From Emydura subglobosa (Eukaryota > Chordata > Testudines > Chelidae), in NCBI GenBank assembly GCA_007922225.1, contig ML679954.1:21083743-21147742 (forward strand): 64,000 nt of DNA, written 5' to 3'. Position numbers and translations under genes: made by a program. The notes beneath the pieces were generated by a model, which worked only from the letters and a program-made list of their open reading frames with translations, was not told the origin of the DNA and ran no database searches. Positions 42,065-55,021 of the stretch are shown piece by piece; the first letter of the stretch is position 1; every line of letters begins with the position of its first letter.

Positions 42065-45000
42065 TTTTAATAACGGAGATACTAAAGCATGCTTGAAGGC
42101 CCATAGAAATTCAGACTCTAGAGATTATTGCAATATCTGGTAGAAAGACCCTAATCTTGTGGATATTTATTCTCCCAAGAAATCTCCTTTGTCCTCCACT
42201 ATAAATAGCTGCATGTAATTGAAAGGAACAGAACTATTGAAAATAACCAGAGATCACTTATTAATTTACTTCTAAAACACCAATATTTCAGCCACTTCAC
42301 CTGAGGGTACAAGAGGTAAATTAATTCTGGTTTCAAAGCAATCTGTGGCAACATCACATTTCTGCCCTCTGGATGAAGCTGTGCCAGCTGAGTTTCATTA
42401 TTATCATCTCTAGGGTTTACCTCTGTTTGGGAGCTAGAACTTCTTTCAGACTTTCCATGTCATAAATACATTACATCTCAATGTGACAATTTCAGCCCTA
42501 TGGTTAATTTCAATTACTACAAACAGTTAATACATTATATTTCTCTTTACCCCTCCCAGTCATATTACAGAATCCTCAAAACCATGATCCAAACCAATAA
42601 CAGCTGCGTCCAATTGCTTTAACATTGCAACACTAGCCCATTCAAAGTCCATACAAAAAACACAATTTAAAACTTTCTTTTTAAGAGGAATATCAAGGCC
42701 ATAAAATTCAAATCCCATGTTCTAAATCCATTTCTCAGACTCCTTTGTAGCTCACAGAAAATTATATGATCACAGCTGGAATTAAAATTGGGCCTTTTTC
42801 CTTAATCCAGCAAAGGAGGAGTATTGATGCATCAATAGCACAAGAGTCCTAATACTAGTCCAATGTAAGTAATCAGAGCATTTCTTCTCACAAAATGTGT
42901 TCGTTTAAAAAAAGATAGAAAGGAATTATTTCATACAAACTAATAAGACTTACAGTTCCTCTTAAAGACAGCACAAAGTACAAGACTTCACCTTCCCAAT
43001 AGATGCTTTCCTTCATGTGTACCTGGAAAGATCTATAATACCAAAAGCAGATGATGATTTGGTAAAACTGCTAATCTCAGCAGTCTTACCAAACCAAAAC
43101 AGAACTTCACAAACTATTTCACAGTCTGGACCACATCTTAATAGCAAGTATGTTCTATGGACATCCCCCACTCTCATTCAAGAACAAAAGGAAAAGCACC
43201 ATGAAACCAGCCAGCAAGCCTCAACTACTAACACTGGCTCTTCAGACCAGCAGTGGGCTATAGATCACAGCATGAACTGTGGCAACCAGTACAAGCACAA
43301 ACCAGGTTTGCCCTTATCAATGTTAGCCTATATATCCTTTTGCTGGCAAACACATTCATGAACATTTTTTCTCATGAACATAAATTTGCATTGGGCATGC
43401 AGCTGGGATTCTGTTTCTGTGTAGTGCAACTTTAGACATAAGAAATTTGCCTGCCCATCAACCAGGTAGCAGGGCTGTGAGGGGGTTTGAGATGGAAGCT
43501 CTTACAGAAGGAAAGGCACTTTCTTATCTTTTTCATGCTCTTTGTTTGTTGTTTACCTTAATTTGTAATTAAAAGACACTAGACTGCTTTGGTCTATGCT
43601 TTGCCTCTGTGTGTGGGGGAGGGAGGCAGGGGAACCACATCCTTTTTTAACAATTTAGTTTGTTCCCATTTTTACAGAAGTAGCTGGTTTCACAAGACAG
43701 CACAGGACTTTAAATGGCTGTAAAGCATATGAGATTCCCACAGTATACATTGCTAAAAACCTGGTACATGTCAGGTGAACTACACATCCCCTGTACAATG
43801 TTCAAATGAATTATCTTTGTAGGGGGACCAGTGATACTGTTGAGAGGAGACAGAGTCCTCTTCCTAATCTAGAGGCAGAGCAGAGAGTACCTTCATAGAC
43901 AGGCCTCAGAGACTGCTCCTGCCCCCTAGTTGAATCAGTTGTGCCCTGGCATACCCCACTCCCCAAGGCATAGGATTTGTGTCCAGAGGATTTGTCCAGT
44001 TCATGGACCCAGTGGTCACATCACTGCCATTCCTATACTGACCACAAAGCCTATGCTCTCACAGAGAGTGCTGCTGTGGGGCCCAGAAGCATGGAGGGAA
44101 CTGTGAAGCCCTCTAGCATAGTTTTTTCAGTTCCTGGCACTGTCAAACCATGCCTGTCCCTCTGTATTTTGGCCCCTCTGTAACTATAGTAGGGAGGTGA
44201 TGGATTTCAAACATAATCTACCACCTTTTAAAAATGGGCACTTTGTTCCTCTAGAGAAAAATTAACACTTTAGATTACAAGGGCTCTGCAGTACTACTTA
44301 ACATAAAAATGCAAAATCAGGGAGATAACTATTGACTATATTAATAAGTGTAAACCTCTACTCACGATGGTAACTTCTGTACAATGTGCTACCTTTAAAA
44401 TACTCTTAGATTTTTTTTTTTTTAAATCTATTAATGCATAGTGATGTGTACTGGGAAATTCTATGCATTAGGATTATTTTGAGCAATAAATGTTAAATGA
44501 ACTAACATTTTTAATCATTCTTTTCCAGGCAAATTACTTTTAGAGTTTTTCTTATTTGTTGCTTAAGGATAAAATTCCCTTAAGGATAAAATTAGTAAAG
44601 GGTGGAAGTTACGTTGAGGTTTTGTTTGCTTACTTGCTTTAGATTGTTTGTTAGTGATTTTGGTTTTGGGTGCATTTTGAAGTTGTTTTTTTGGTTGGTT
44701 GGTTGGTTGTTCGGTTGGCTTGGGGAATTTTTGTTGGGGTTTTTTGTTTATTTGTTTGGTTTTTCTGGTGTTGATGCAGAGACACCAGTATTCTTTTATA
44801 AAGACATACAAAAGTCTGTGAACTGTGTAATCAGTCCTTATCATTAGCAAAAAGGGATTTCTGAAGCCTATATTGATTTGTGCATGTAAATCTACAATCA
44901 CCTAATCCTTATCTACAAGCGCTCGGCATCCATGTAAAATTGATTATTTTCCCCCTTCCTACAAACACTGAAGCTAAAATTTTTGTGAGAAGAAATTAAT

Positions 45001-45105
45001 GACTAGCCAAGCTGTTTTCTGAGAATCATGTCTTTTAACACACCTGCAGGTTGTTGGGGTTTCTTTTGTTTGGGGAATACCTTATCTGAATATATACCTT
45101 TTTTC
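42065..45105. other. Non-genic DNA
   Basis: No gene. The 114-residue plus frame at 43017-43361 has no domain I can name. T/G-rich tracts lie at 44640-44770 (ttggttggttggttggttgt and similar), a simple repeat; the long antisense frame there is an artefact of it. A run of T lies at 44410-44423. Confidence 0.45.
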
Positions 45106-45111
45106 CATTTC

Positions 45112-45207
45112 ATAGGGCCTAATCCTCAACCCCTACATATAACTCCATTAGCTTCAATGGAAGTTTGGCACGAATGGGGACTGCAGAACCAGGCCTATTT
45201 TGCCCAT
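45112..45207. repeat. Dispersed short palindromic repeat
   Basis: The ends agggcctaatcctcaacccc and ctgcagaaccaggcctattt are inverted relatives, with ttagcttcaatggaagtttg between. Same family as 26703 and 55940. Confidence 0.5.
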
Positions 45208-46020
45208 ATCTATTCTCTCTCTCCTTAAGAATATACCTTTATAGGCACAAAGTGTTCACAGTCTGCCCCTAATTTTTTCCACCCACAGATCAGGTAGTCC
45301 TGACAGATTGTAGGCATATCAGCAACACTAAATGTTTCACTTAGCTTGAAACCCTAATCCTATGTCATAGAATTGATCCCCACAACAGAATAGCCACTTC
45401 ACTACCTGGAGAAGGATTAGAATACAATGTGAGGATCATCATTTGAACAGGTGCTTGAAAATTCCCACATGCCCATTAAGTATCTTATACCAACAAACAT
45501 ACGTATATAGTCATATTCTGCTCCGATTTACACTTGTGTAACTGAGATTAGAATATAACCCACTGTCTATGTACAATAACTAGTTACAGTGACATAAGTG
45601 TGGCAAAATAGTGAAGGTATATAAAAAGAAACTAAATACTGTAATATAAAATACTGTTGGCCAAATTCTTCTCAGGTACACAGGTGTAAATGCCTGATCT
45701 TCAATTTAGTCTGAACCAGAAATTCCTTTATCCACCTTCAATTTTGCAGATGCAAACAACAGTGGGCACAATTTTGCATTCACAGCTAGTTCTGGGTGCA
45801 ATTTAGATCATTTAGCCATATATACTTCTGATATGCAGGCAAAATCAGCAGAGCTGGATAAAAAAAGGAACTTTTTAAAAAGTATATATTTATTTATTTT
45901 ACAAAAACCATTCCTATTTTTCAACCAGCTGTAAGAGTCAGGTACTTAAACATCTAACTGGCCTAAATGACAACCACAATTAATTTTGGGTGCAAAACCG
46001 CACCTGCAATTGTTTGAGTC
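45208..46020. other. Non-genic DNA
   Basis: No gene or repeat recognised beyond diverged text. Confidence 0.4.
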
Positions 46021-46024
46021 CACA

Positions 46025-46306
46025 TAGGAAATGTCTACATAGCAACGAAAAACCCATGACTGACCTGTGCTCATAGGACTTGGGCTGCGGGGCTGTTTCA
46101 TTGCTGTGTAGGTTTCTGAGTTCAGGCTGGAGAGCAGGATCTAAGTCCCTACTAGGTAGGAGGGTCCCAAAGCTCACGCTCCAGCTGAGAGTCTGGAAGT
46201 CTACACAGCAATGAAACAGCCCCACAGCCCGAGCCCCACAAGCCTGAGTCAATTGACACAGGCCAGCCGCAGATTTTTTTTTGCTGTGCAGACATACCCA
46301 TAATGT
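46025..46306. mobile_element. Foldback (palindromic) DNA transposon, copy 2
   Basis: The whole unit is a near-palindrome centred near 46165. Outer ends are aatgtctacatagcaacg (46029) and ttgctgtgcagacataccca (46281). Inner arms are gggctgcggggctgtttcat, tgctgtgtagg (46082-46112) and agtctacacagcaatgaaac, agccccacagcccg (46199-46231). Inner arms match at about 32 of 35 positions when inverted. Transcribed, it would form one long hairpin. No coding capacity. I recall it as a common turtle repeat. Confidence 0.8.
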
Positions 46307-47755
46307 AGTTTCAGTAAGAGAGGCCACTGTTTAAAAATCTGACCCCCAAATCTCAAGCAACTTAATCGACTTCTAAGTCAACCAGAATTCCTTCTGAAGA
46401 CCCTAGTTGTTGCACAGCCCTCTAACAGCCCCACATTAAGGCCCAAATCCAAAGTACATTGAACTGAATCTTTCCATTGACTTGGATGGACTTTCATTCT
46501 AATGCTCCTACATCTCCTTCCTCTAATACTCCAAGAGTATAGTCTATATCATAACGTGAAGTGCTGCACATAACACAGTATATTCTATTCAGATTCTTAT
46601 ACTGTGCACATCATCATGATATCTGTAGGCCTTACACATGAATTCAACATTACTAGCATCTGCTGGACATGTGAATAGACCTGTATAGAAAGGGTGTATC
46701 AGATGTTTGATGCAGAAGCAAATATTTTAAATCAGGTTGTTACTAAAAATGTGGGTTGTTTCCTGAAAAAAAAGAAAAGAAAAGGTTCATAATGGAAATG
46801 CTGTCAATTAACTGTAGTAGATAACAAAGAGTAGTGTGACACTGACTACACTACAAGCAATCTTTACTCAGAACTTCTACAACTTAAAATTAGTGGTGAA
46901 TAAGTTAGTGTGTCTGGCCATTGATGCCAGGAAAAATTGCCCTGGAACAGTTTATAAGTTCCAGAACCAATGGTAGTTAAACATATTTTATTTCCAGAAC
47001 CTGATCTGTAACTACAGAAAATCTGACACATCTGTTACAAAGTTGACAAAGAGGGGAAGTCAGATGTGGGGACAGACATAGGTTTTATGGTTCCATTAGG
47101 AATCCAACTCCAAGAACCAGCATGTGTTATTGAAAACAAACTACTTGTAGTAAAAATCTACTGTTGGGCGTTGTTTACTGAAATGAAATGTTTATTCTCT
47201 GGGGCAGTATTTAAAACTCTAAGATAAGTGCAAACTGTTTCTGAAAAGATATAACATGTAATAAAATACATGGAGGGAAGCAGCAGAACAATACTAAATT
47301 TTTACACCAGTAATTTTAAGACTTCATATATAAATGATGGGGATTTCCCAATTACAAGCTACTTACGCAATAAGAAGTGGTATGTTCTATTTGCTCTGGT
47401 TACAATTCCTAAAATTTCCCATTTTCTTTTGGAAGAATAGAAAGTATGTGATCTATTTCATGATTATTTTACAAGTGAGGTGAACAAAGCCAATTATGAC
47501 ATTGAAATATGGCCTTTCAATTATTCTTTCTTTGTGCTAATGACAAAATTACTCCTGGCACATCTGTTTTGTATCTGTTGCACTGTTCTATTGGCAGGAT
47601 CATACATCTACAGGCACTGGATAACAAGAAACCACATCTCCTCTCTAATTTTAAAAAAATAGTTAAATAGAAACAGTAGGCCCTAGTCTCTTTAATTTTG
47701 CTGTTGGAGAAGTCGTACAGGGCAAAGGAAGAGGTTTCCCTGTAGTATCAGTTCA
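46307..47755. other. Non-genic DNA
   Basis: No gene. Words of the palindromic family (cccaaatccaaagtacattg, tccattgacttggatggact) lie near 46440-46495. The rest is unassigned. Confidence 0.4.
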
Positions 47756-47886
47756 TAGGGACACCTCACACTGAAGGGAAACATTAAATTGACCAATGAA
47801 GAGCTAGCCAAACTCTAGCAAAGTTTTTATTCAACAGATAAATTGAACATATTTAGATCACACTCAACCTATTTACTGCAACTACT

Positions 47887-48183
47887 GTGTTGAGTAAACA
47901 ACTCGTCGTTGACCCTGCCGAGAAACCACGGGGTTTTGATTTATTTAAAAAAGACTGGTGCAGATTGAATCCCATCAGGACATCTCATGGGAAATGTGGA
48001 CAAACCCTTTTTAAATGGAAAATAAGGCAAACACCTGAATGTGACTGTGGTCACCAGTCACAAACAATGGAGCACATCATATCTGACTGCCCCCTTCATT
48101 ATTTCATCAGGGGCCTGAAGGACATTCACCAGCTCGCTGCTGCGGCAACGTGCTGGCTATCAAATCTAGATATAAATTTGTAA
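47887..48183 (+). pseudogene. LINE ORF2 C-terminal zinc-binding domain, intact 98-codon frame
   Basis: The frame reads LVVDPAEKPRGFDLFKKDWC, then RLNPIRTSHGKCGQTLFKW and PECDCGHQSQTMEHIISDCP. C-x-C-G, then Q-T-M-x-H-I, then C-P is the CCHC-like end domain of certain non-LTR retrotransposon proteins, which I know as LNRFRTGQGRC-type sequence. It has no stop for 98 codons to a TAA after LDINL. Upstream (47757-47886) only weak text is present, so this is a 5'-truncated copy. The LINE clade is not determined. Function in the element is presumed nucleic-acid binding. Confidence in LINE origin is high, in clade low. Confidence 0.75.
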
Positions 48184-48189
48184 TCGTTG

Positions 48190-50855
48190 CTACTTACCCA
48201 TTCAAGCCATACGAAAGAAGAGGTAAGTAAACGCTATTAATAATTTGTTACTGGAAACTGGTTAACTTAGTTACATGGTTCTGCGTCTTTTCCCTAACTG
48301 GATAATTCCTGCAGCCACAAAGCACTCTCAAGATGGCCATCCAAACTCATTTCCACAGCAAATATTCATGTGAATACATATTTGCAAAGATCAGCTTGAA
48401 TAAATGTATACAAGCCACAAGTAAAAGGGATCTGTACCTTGGCAGAAGAAAGAATTCCTTTTATTTTATTCAAACAAGGTTTGCAATATTCCCCCAGATC
48501 CAGTCCTAGGTCCTAGTCTGAATTTTCATCATGTGGCTCAGTCACATGCAGTTATAATCCATGCAACCCATCTGTGCACACAGAGACTAGGACTGGTCCC
48601 ATCTACACAGGCAAGACCAAACCATGTTATGACACCTTTGGGAAAAAAATTATGATCCTCCATAACATGGCAGATTTGACTGTGCAGACTGGGCCACATG
48701 TTTAGCCCAAAATTTGAACTTATCCATAGATTTACCAAAAAAATAAAGAAAAAGCCAAGAAACTAGAGGCCAGAAAGAACAACTCCCCAAGGGACTTGAT
48801 TCTATATTTGGCTTTTTTTATTTCATTAAAAAGAAGCTGAGGTAGTTAGTAGAGCAGATATTATTAGCTGTAGTCCCACTGGCCAGATTCAGATCCCCTT
48901 CTGGGGATGCTGTATCAGATTAATCCTTTTCTTGGGCCTGTAGAGTTTATAGGCTGCAGCCAGCCATCCCAGCACTCTCATTATCAGAAGATCTCAGAGT
49001 TCTAAAAACAGAACAGTTATTGGGCTATGATGGGTGTGAAAGGTTAATATAAGGAGTTCCCTGCCCCCATTTTTGTTTAAATCCCTGCTGCACACTGTAC
49101 GACTGACTAATACTTTATGGCAACAGAAGGAAAAATGCTGAGGGTGTTTGTCAGACCTACTGTCAGGAAAGTCAAAAGCAGAAGTGTAGGAGAAGAAAGA
49201 TTATCACACTAGACACAAAAGAAGAAAGATAAGCTTATGAGAGCTGTAGGAGCAGAAAGATGAGTGAAAAGTGTGGGGACTCGATGGCTCAAGGGAATTG
49301 GTAGTGGCTGACAATGCCTTTCACTTCTAGATCACTGCCTCATCTCAAGCCCACATCAGTAGTGACTAATGGATTTTTGCTGACCTCTGTGGAAATGAGT
49401 TGGTGGTTTCAATTCAGTTCCCAGTGAACAAACATTCACATCACGACTGGTACACCACCGTCTCTGGAGAAGGAACACAGTCTTGGAAATGCCCTCAGAA
49501 GAGACAGGTCAAGCAAGCAGCTCAGTCCAAACATATCAACAGGTAAAGTGGAGCCCTGGAGCTGTCTATAGAAGAACAGATTCTGTGCAATGGGCGGCAT
49601 CTGTCCAGACTGAGGAACAAATGTAACAGAACCTGAAACAACCCTGATTCAAGCTGTGTTCTGGGTTTTATGTGACCCTTACGTGCAGCTGTATTTAAAA
49701 ACATATTGATAAAACCCATAGGGAAGCCACCACCGCTGCTCCTACACTGTACCTGGTGTGAAAATAAAGCAATTCAATTAGTGGGAATCTAACACCTTTC
49801 AAGAGCACAACTTATTTTTTTTAAAATTGACTGGCTACACCCTATCATGGATACCACTGTGTGTGTGTCTGTATTCCAGACTATTCAAATATTCGCACAT
49901 TTACAATGAAAATAATTCATTCAACTTAGGACACAATATATATATATATACACTATATTTTGTTAAATGAATAAACCCCACAAGTAGAAGGCGATGGAGA
50001 TGGATCATTGCAGTTACGTTCCGTATTTTTATCAGACTCAGTGCTAAAGAGCTGCTGATTCTTCAAGGAAAACTTTTTCACTTAGAACTTTTTATCTATT
50101 TTAGTGCATTTTTTTTTTACCTTATTCTTTAATACTAAGTGCAGTCACATGAAAATTTAATGCTCATTTCTTAACAGGTGAACTGCAAAGGAAAAAAAAC
50201 CAGGCCAAATTCTCAGGGGGTGTAACTCCATTACAGGGAAATTACAACAGCAGAGATCCAAGCGGGTTGTTATTTTTGTTTGTTTCTCCTTCAGGATGAT
50301 AAACAATTGAGGCCAACCTTATTAATTGGGAAGCGGGAGCGGGTTCTATTTTTTACCTTAGAAAAAATCAGGACTATCAAGTCTAGGCTCCTTTTTTTTT
50401 TTTTCTGGATGGCCTTTGGAGGGCTGGAAGGCTCAAATGGGATGATGAACTCAAAACAGACTAAAAGCTGACCTACACCACTGTTTGCACTTTTCCTAAA
50501 GGGAAGGGGACAATGAAACTTTCACAAAGTGCATTTTATTCTGTTTGTCATTATGCAGGTCTTGGCAAAAAGAACCAAACATTTATAACAATCTAAGCAT
50601 CTCTCCCCTCTCAGTTTAGGTATGCAAAAACTGCAGCTGAAGTTTTGTTTCAGGGTGTTGTCATTATTTCACTAGCCTCCATTCCTCCACGGGGCTCTCC
50701 CACAAAAACAAAATCAAGACCAGCTTCTGCTCATCTATGAACATTTTAAATGGCAAATCTTTGACGTTATCGCTATTTGTCATAAAGAAGGAATAAAAGG
50801 CACACCACCTTATTTTTCTTTCTAGTTTATCTTTAAGGGTTGATGTGAACTTTTG
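48190..50855. other. Non-genic DNA
   Basis: No gene recognised. Short AT dinucleotide run at about 49935-49950. A T run lies at 50391-50404. Frames at 48538-48738 (minus), 49522-49719 (minus), 50280-50471 (plus) and 50664-50966 (minus) show no domain. Confidence 0.45.
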
Positions 50856-50859
50856 CAGT

Positions 50860-51140
50860 CTTGTGTGAACTACCCCGTCAGAGGTGATACATAAGAACGG
50901 TGTAAGCTCCCAATGGAATTGCACAAACAGAGTGAAAGACCGTCGCTGCCATGAAAAGCTTTCCATCTAATTACATCTGAGAGAGACATCGCTACAGCTG
51001 CAGACTGCTCCTGAGGATCTGTTACAGTGCACACCTCTCGTGAGCGCCTTCGGGTGCAAACCTGCACTCTGTCTGCTTGCAGTGCCCCGTCAGCCGTTGC
51101 CCTCATCAGGCAGGTCTTCTGCAGCTCAGCTCTCCAGCTA
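50860..51140. other. Slightly CpG-richer stretch, unassigned
   Basis: This interval has more CpG (accccgtc, ccgtcgctgcc, tctcgtgagcgccttcgggt, cagccgttgcc) than its neighbours and a 78-codon minus frame (51106-50870). I do not recognise the text. It could be an old repeat, a regulatory element or a single exon. Confidence 0.3.
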
Positions 51141-51179
51141 AGCTATGTGCAACCTAAACATATGAAGGAACCCCTTCCA

Positions 51180-51672
51180 GGGTAAATGGTTGGCATTCTC
51201 TGGGGCCTTCAGCCCCATATCTGGGCCCGTTTAAACTGTACCCCTTTCTTGGGCTCTAAAACAAACATGTCCCCTTCTCGGCGCTTTGGCCACTTCACCA
51301 ACGGCCAGTGGGAGGACCTGAGCCTGCCCACTGCTCCGAGTTCCTATCCAGGGACCCTACGAGTAGCAGCCATGTGCTGCTTTCTTTACCTAGTTGCTAC
51401 TGCTGCATTCCTTGGCTGCTTCCCACTCAGTCCCACCACCCACTTGGGCTCTCTGTCTGTTCCCTATTTGACCCATGTCTCTCCCAGGCCTCCTTGCCCG
51501 GAGATTTTCTCAGTCTCTGTCCTGATTTCTCAGGGTCTTCCCTCAGGCCTCTTTGCCTGAAGAGAATGTAATAGTCTCTGCCCCCTTTTGGCCAGAGTCC
51601 TCTCTCTCAGGCCTCTGGGCCTGGAAAGCTTCACAGACCTATCCCCAGTCTCTTTACCTGTGGCGTATTCAT
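51180..51672. repeat. GC-richer dispersed repeat, unclassified (copy 2)
   Basis: The stretch ggaccctacgagtagcagcc, atgtgctgctttctttacct, gcattccttggctgcttccc and then ctcccaggcctccttgcccg is the same repeat type as at 12960-13680, but covers mostly a different part. 51335-51440 aligns loosely with 13257-13380. The CT-rich text gives open frames (51186-51560, 51308-51571) that I treat as spurious. Confidence 0.5.
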
Positions 51673-51689
51673 AAAAGATCCAGAGCGAA

Positions 51690-51840
51690 GAGGGAGTGGA
51701 AAGTAAGCTTACCAGATCCACTGATGAGACAAAGCTGGGAGGTGTTAGACACACTATGGAAGATAAAGAGATAAAAATGGTATGACATTTCATTATTATT
51801 TAAGAAATAGTATGTGATTAAGACTATATCACAATGCTTA
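51690..51840 (+). mobile_element. Short CR1 reverse transcriptase fragment
   Basis: ATTAACCAGATCC-type text with DETKLGGVRHTMEDKE (51718-51770) matches the CR1 block around the palm motif (FADDTKLGG). It is a separate small piece; the following interval repeats the same protein region, so two CR1 fragments abut. Confidence 0.55.
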
Positions 51841-52978
51841 AGGAGGTTTTGTTAAGATTCCAGGAGCAAAGGGTAGAAAGAAATGGTCAGTTTTCAAAGG
51901 GGTGAGAGGTAAATGATCTGTACTGTTCAACATAATTGTAAAAGATCTGGAAAAGGGGGTGAACAGCGAGGTGGCAAAATTTACAGAAGATACAAAAGTA
52001 CTCATAATAATTAAGTCCAGAGGCGACTGCAACGAGTTACAAAGGAATCTCACAAAACTGGGTGCCTGGGCAACAAAATGGCAGATGAAATTCCATGCTG
52101 ATAAATGCAAAGTAACACACATTGGAAAACATAATCCCAATTATATATACAAAATGATGCTGTCTAAATTAGCTACCACCACTCAAGAAAGAGATCTTGG
52201 AATTATGAAAAACAGTCCGAAAACATCTGCTCAATGTGCAGCAGCAAGCAAAAAAGTTAACAATATTAGGAACCATTAGGAAAGAGAGAGAAAATATAAA
52301 TGTAACTATATAAATCCATGGTACGTCCACACCTTAAATACTTTGTGCAGTTCTGGTCACTCCATCTCAAAAAAGATAATTAAAATTAGAAAAGGTATAG
52401 AGAAGGGTAACAAAAATGATTAGGGGTATGAAACTGTTTCAATATGAGGAGAGATTAAAAAGACTGGAACAGCTCATCTTAGAAAAAAGACGACTAAAGT
52501 GGGATATGATAAGAGGTCTAAAAAATCATGAATAGTGTGAAGAAACAAGTGTTATTTATCCCTTCACATAACACAAGAACTAGGGGGTCACCCAATGAAA
52601 TTAATAGACAGCTCATTTAAAACTAACATAAGGAAGTACTTCTTCACACAATGCACTGTCAACCTGTGGAACTCATTGCCAGGGGATGTGATGAAGGCCA
52701 AAATTAAAACTGGGTTCAAAACAGAATTAGATAAGTTCATAGAGGATAGGTCCATCAATGGCTATTAGCTAAGATGGTCAGGGACAAAAACCTATGCTCT
52801 GGGTCTCTCTAAACCTCTGACTGCCAGAAGCTGGGACTGCATGACGGGATGGATCACTCAATAATTGCCCTGTCCTACAGTTCATTCCCTCTAAAACATT
52901 TGGTACTGGCTACTGTCAGAAGCCAAGATGGATCATTTGTTTGACCCAGTTTGTGTTCTTATATGTTCTTAGCTTTGG
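51841..52978 (+). mobile_element. CR1 LINE fragment: palm to 3' end
   Basis: Frames with KRGEQRGGKIYRRYKS-type and EVAKFTEDTKVLIIIKSR (51959; palm motif FADD changed to FTED), then LGAWATKWQMKFHADKCK, ATTTQERDLGIMKNSPKT and SAQCAAASKKVNNIR. After a stop near 52277 the C-terminal text continues (LNTLCSSGHSISKKDN-like, then RMKLFQYEERLKRLEQ). The 3' UTR ends with ttcttatatgttctta near 52971. Several stops; the block before the palm is shortened. Clearly CR1-like, of a different subfamily than 39255. Confidence 0.75.
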
Positions 52979-53180
52979 CATTTCTTTAATATTGAGTGTT
53001 TTAACTTCTAACTATGGAAAACATGTAGAATAAATTTGTGCCTAAGTCTTCCATTTCTCCTTTTAATCAGTCTCTTTAAGACTTGAAACAGTTTAAAACA
53101 CAGCAAAGAACAAAGAGACTACAGTTTGCTTATACCAAAGGAGAAATAAATATATTCTTATTAAACAACCTAGACAAATA

Positions 53181-53183
<3 letters not shown>

Positions 53184-53215
<32 letters not shown>
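53184..53215. repeat. (AT)n microsatellite, 32 bp
   Basis: Sixteen AT units in a row from 53184. A simple repeat with likely length variation. Confidence 0.95.
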
Positions 53216-53217
<2 letters not shown>

Positions 53218-55021
53218 TAGAAATGTTATCTTAGGGACTTTTTACTCTAATACCATAGAAGCAGACAGAAGATGCCAAAAATAGGGATAGTCAAATTTGC
53301 CTACTCAGTTCTCTGAAGATTTTTTATTTACATGTAGCAAAGTGAAAATCTCACACATATATTCTAGCTGTTGCAAATCAATTTTGCTACCCTTACTTAC
53401 ACTGAGTAGCAATTCCTCCTGCAAATAAGTATAATGAGGCTATACATGCCGGTAAATAATATTCCATATAAATAAGGGTTGTAGAATTGGGACCTATAGG
53501 AACAGCAGTGCATTTTAAAACTTCTGATCAGTCTCCAGTTCCAATGACATGAGGTAAAGAATGCACCTGACTGATCCAGTGATTTATTTGAATTCTGTAT
53601 ATGCATCATCTCAGCTTCATTCATAAAAAAGCATCCCACTAGCAAACTATATTTATTGGTAACCTAATCTACGATTTACTTATTTAAATCACAAGCCTTT
53701 GACAAATGTGGAAGTGATATACCCCAGATGCAGAAAACTACATGATTATTCCTGGATGCTGTGAGTGGTTAAGTAGTGCTGGTTTTGATTGTCTTGTCAT
53801 ACCTTATACTCTCCTCAACTCCTTTGTTCCAGCAGCTACAAAGCTGCCACTGAAGCCTTTTATTAGAATTCAGTCATTTGCTCACTGTAATTCCAACAAA
53901 GTGAGCCAAATGAACCACGTTCAGCCATCTGGAACATCTTCCTCCAGGTTTTGCTCCCTTGGGCCTATAGAATCGGTCTCTTTCCCTGGCATGACAAGAT
54001 GCAGAAACTTGCTACTGCAGGACCTCAATTACAATTCCCAGCTTGGGTAGCACTGTCAGGGATTCTATAGTTTTCTGTTCACTGCAGCAGACGCTTCATT
54101 TGTCCCTCACACATTATAACCAAGCTACTAAAGTTATTGTACTTAGTGAGAATTCATTGATTACATTTTAGGGGATAAGGGCATGCGGTATCCTACTTGA
54201 AGGGGGAGAGGCCTGTGCTGTCCTAACTGATATTGAGGATGGCCAGAGAGCACAGGAAGGGAAGAAGAGGGGCTGATCAGTCCTTCTACAACCAGGACAG
54301 GGCAGAGTGCTCATGCAATCCCAGCCCCTTTCTCTCTCACCCAGTAGCCCAGCAGGCTATTCCTGTCTAAAGGCAGCAGTAGCTCCCACAGAGTGCCCTG
54401 CCCAGAGGATAGAGAGGGTATCAGGAGCAGGTCTCAGTATGAGTCTCCAGAGAACAGCTCTTGAGAGGCTGGTAAAGAATGGAGGCCTGTGCTGGCAAAC
54501 CCACCCTTCCTTTTCCCAGGGTAGGGGTGATATTTGGTGCTGATGGGCCAACTTCCTAGTCAACCGCAGCATTTTGGAGCCGTCAGTCAGCTCTGATGCT
54601 GGGTGAAAAGGGGAGAAAAGACCACTGGCCTTTGTCACCATTTTCCAACTTGTCAGTCAGCCAGGGAGGTCCAGGACATCAAAGGAGGCACTACCTCCTC
54701 ACCATCAGTCCAGTGCACCCCTCACTGCTATATGTGACAGGGAAGGTGGGGGCTGGGACTTCACTGTCAGGAATAACTATGAATTAACCATGTCAGAGGG
54801 CAAATATCTTATAACTGAGAGTGTTATAAGTGTGTGGGGAGTCTCTCTCTCTCTTTCTTTAAACAGTATAGATTGGCCCTAATATTGTTAACTCTTTTGG
54901 TACCACCACTACTTTTCCACTCATCTGTGCTTGCTGAAAAGTTGCATCCTTTGCTTTCAAGTGCAGACCTGGCTATGTCTTTGTCACCTCAAAAATGTAT
55001 TACTATTATACACTAAACCTG
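53216..55021. other. Non-genic DNA
   Basis: No gene. Frames at 53742-54050 (plus, 102 codons) and 54307-54543 / 54357-54641 (opposite strands) overlap or lack a domain. The interval ends at the assembly gap. Confidence 0.4.

Noticed and set aside
44563..44901. 112-codon minus frame rich in Lys, Gln and Thr
   Set aside because: It is caused by a simple T/G-rich repeat on the plus strand (ttgg and tttg units).
51186..51571. Two overlapping plus frames (124 and 87 codons)
   Set aside because: They lie in a CT-rich dispersed repeat; similar open text occurs in the other copy at 13 kb on both strands.
54307..54641. Overlapping frames on opposite strands (78 and 94 codons)
   Set aside because: No domain, opposite strands overlap, and no splice or promoter context.
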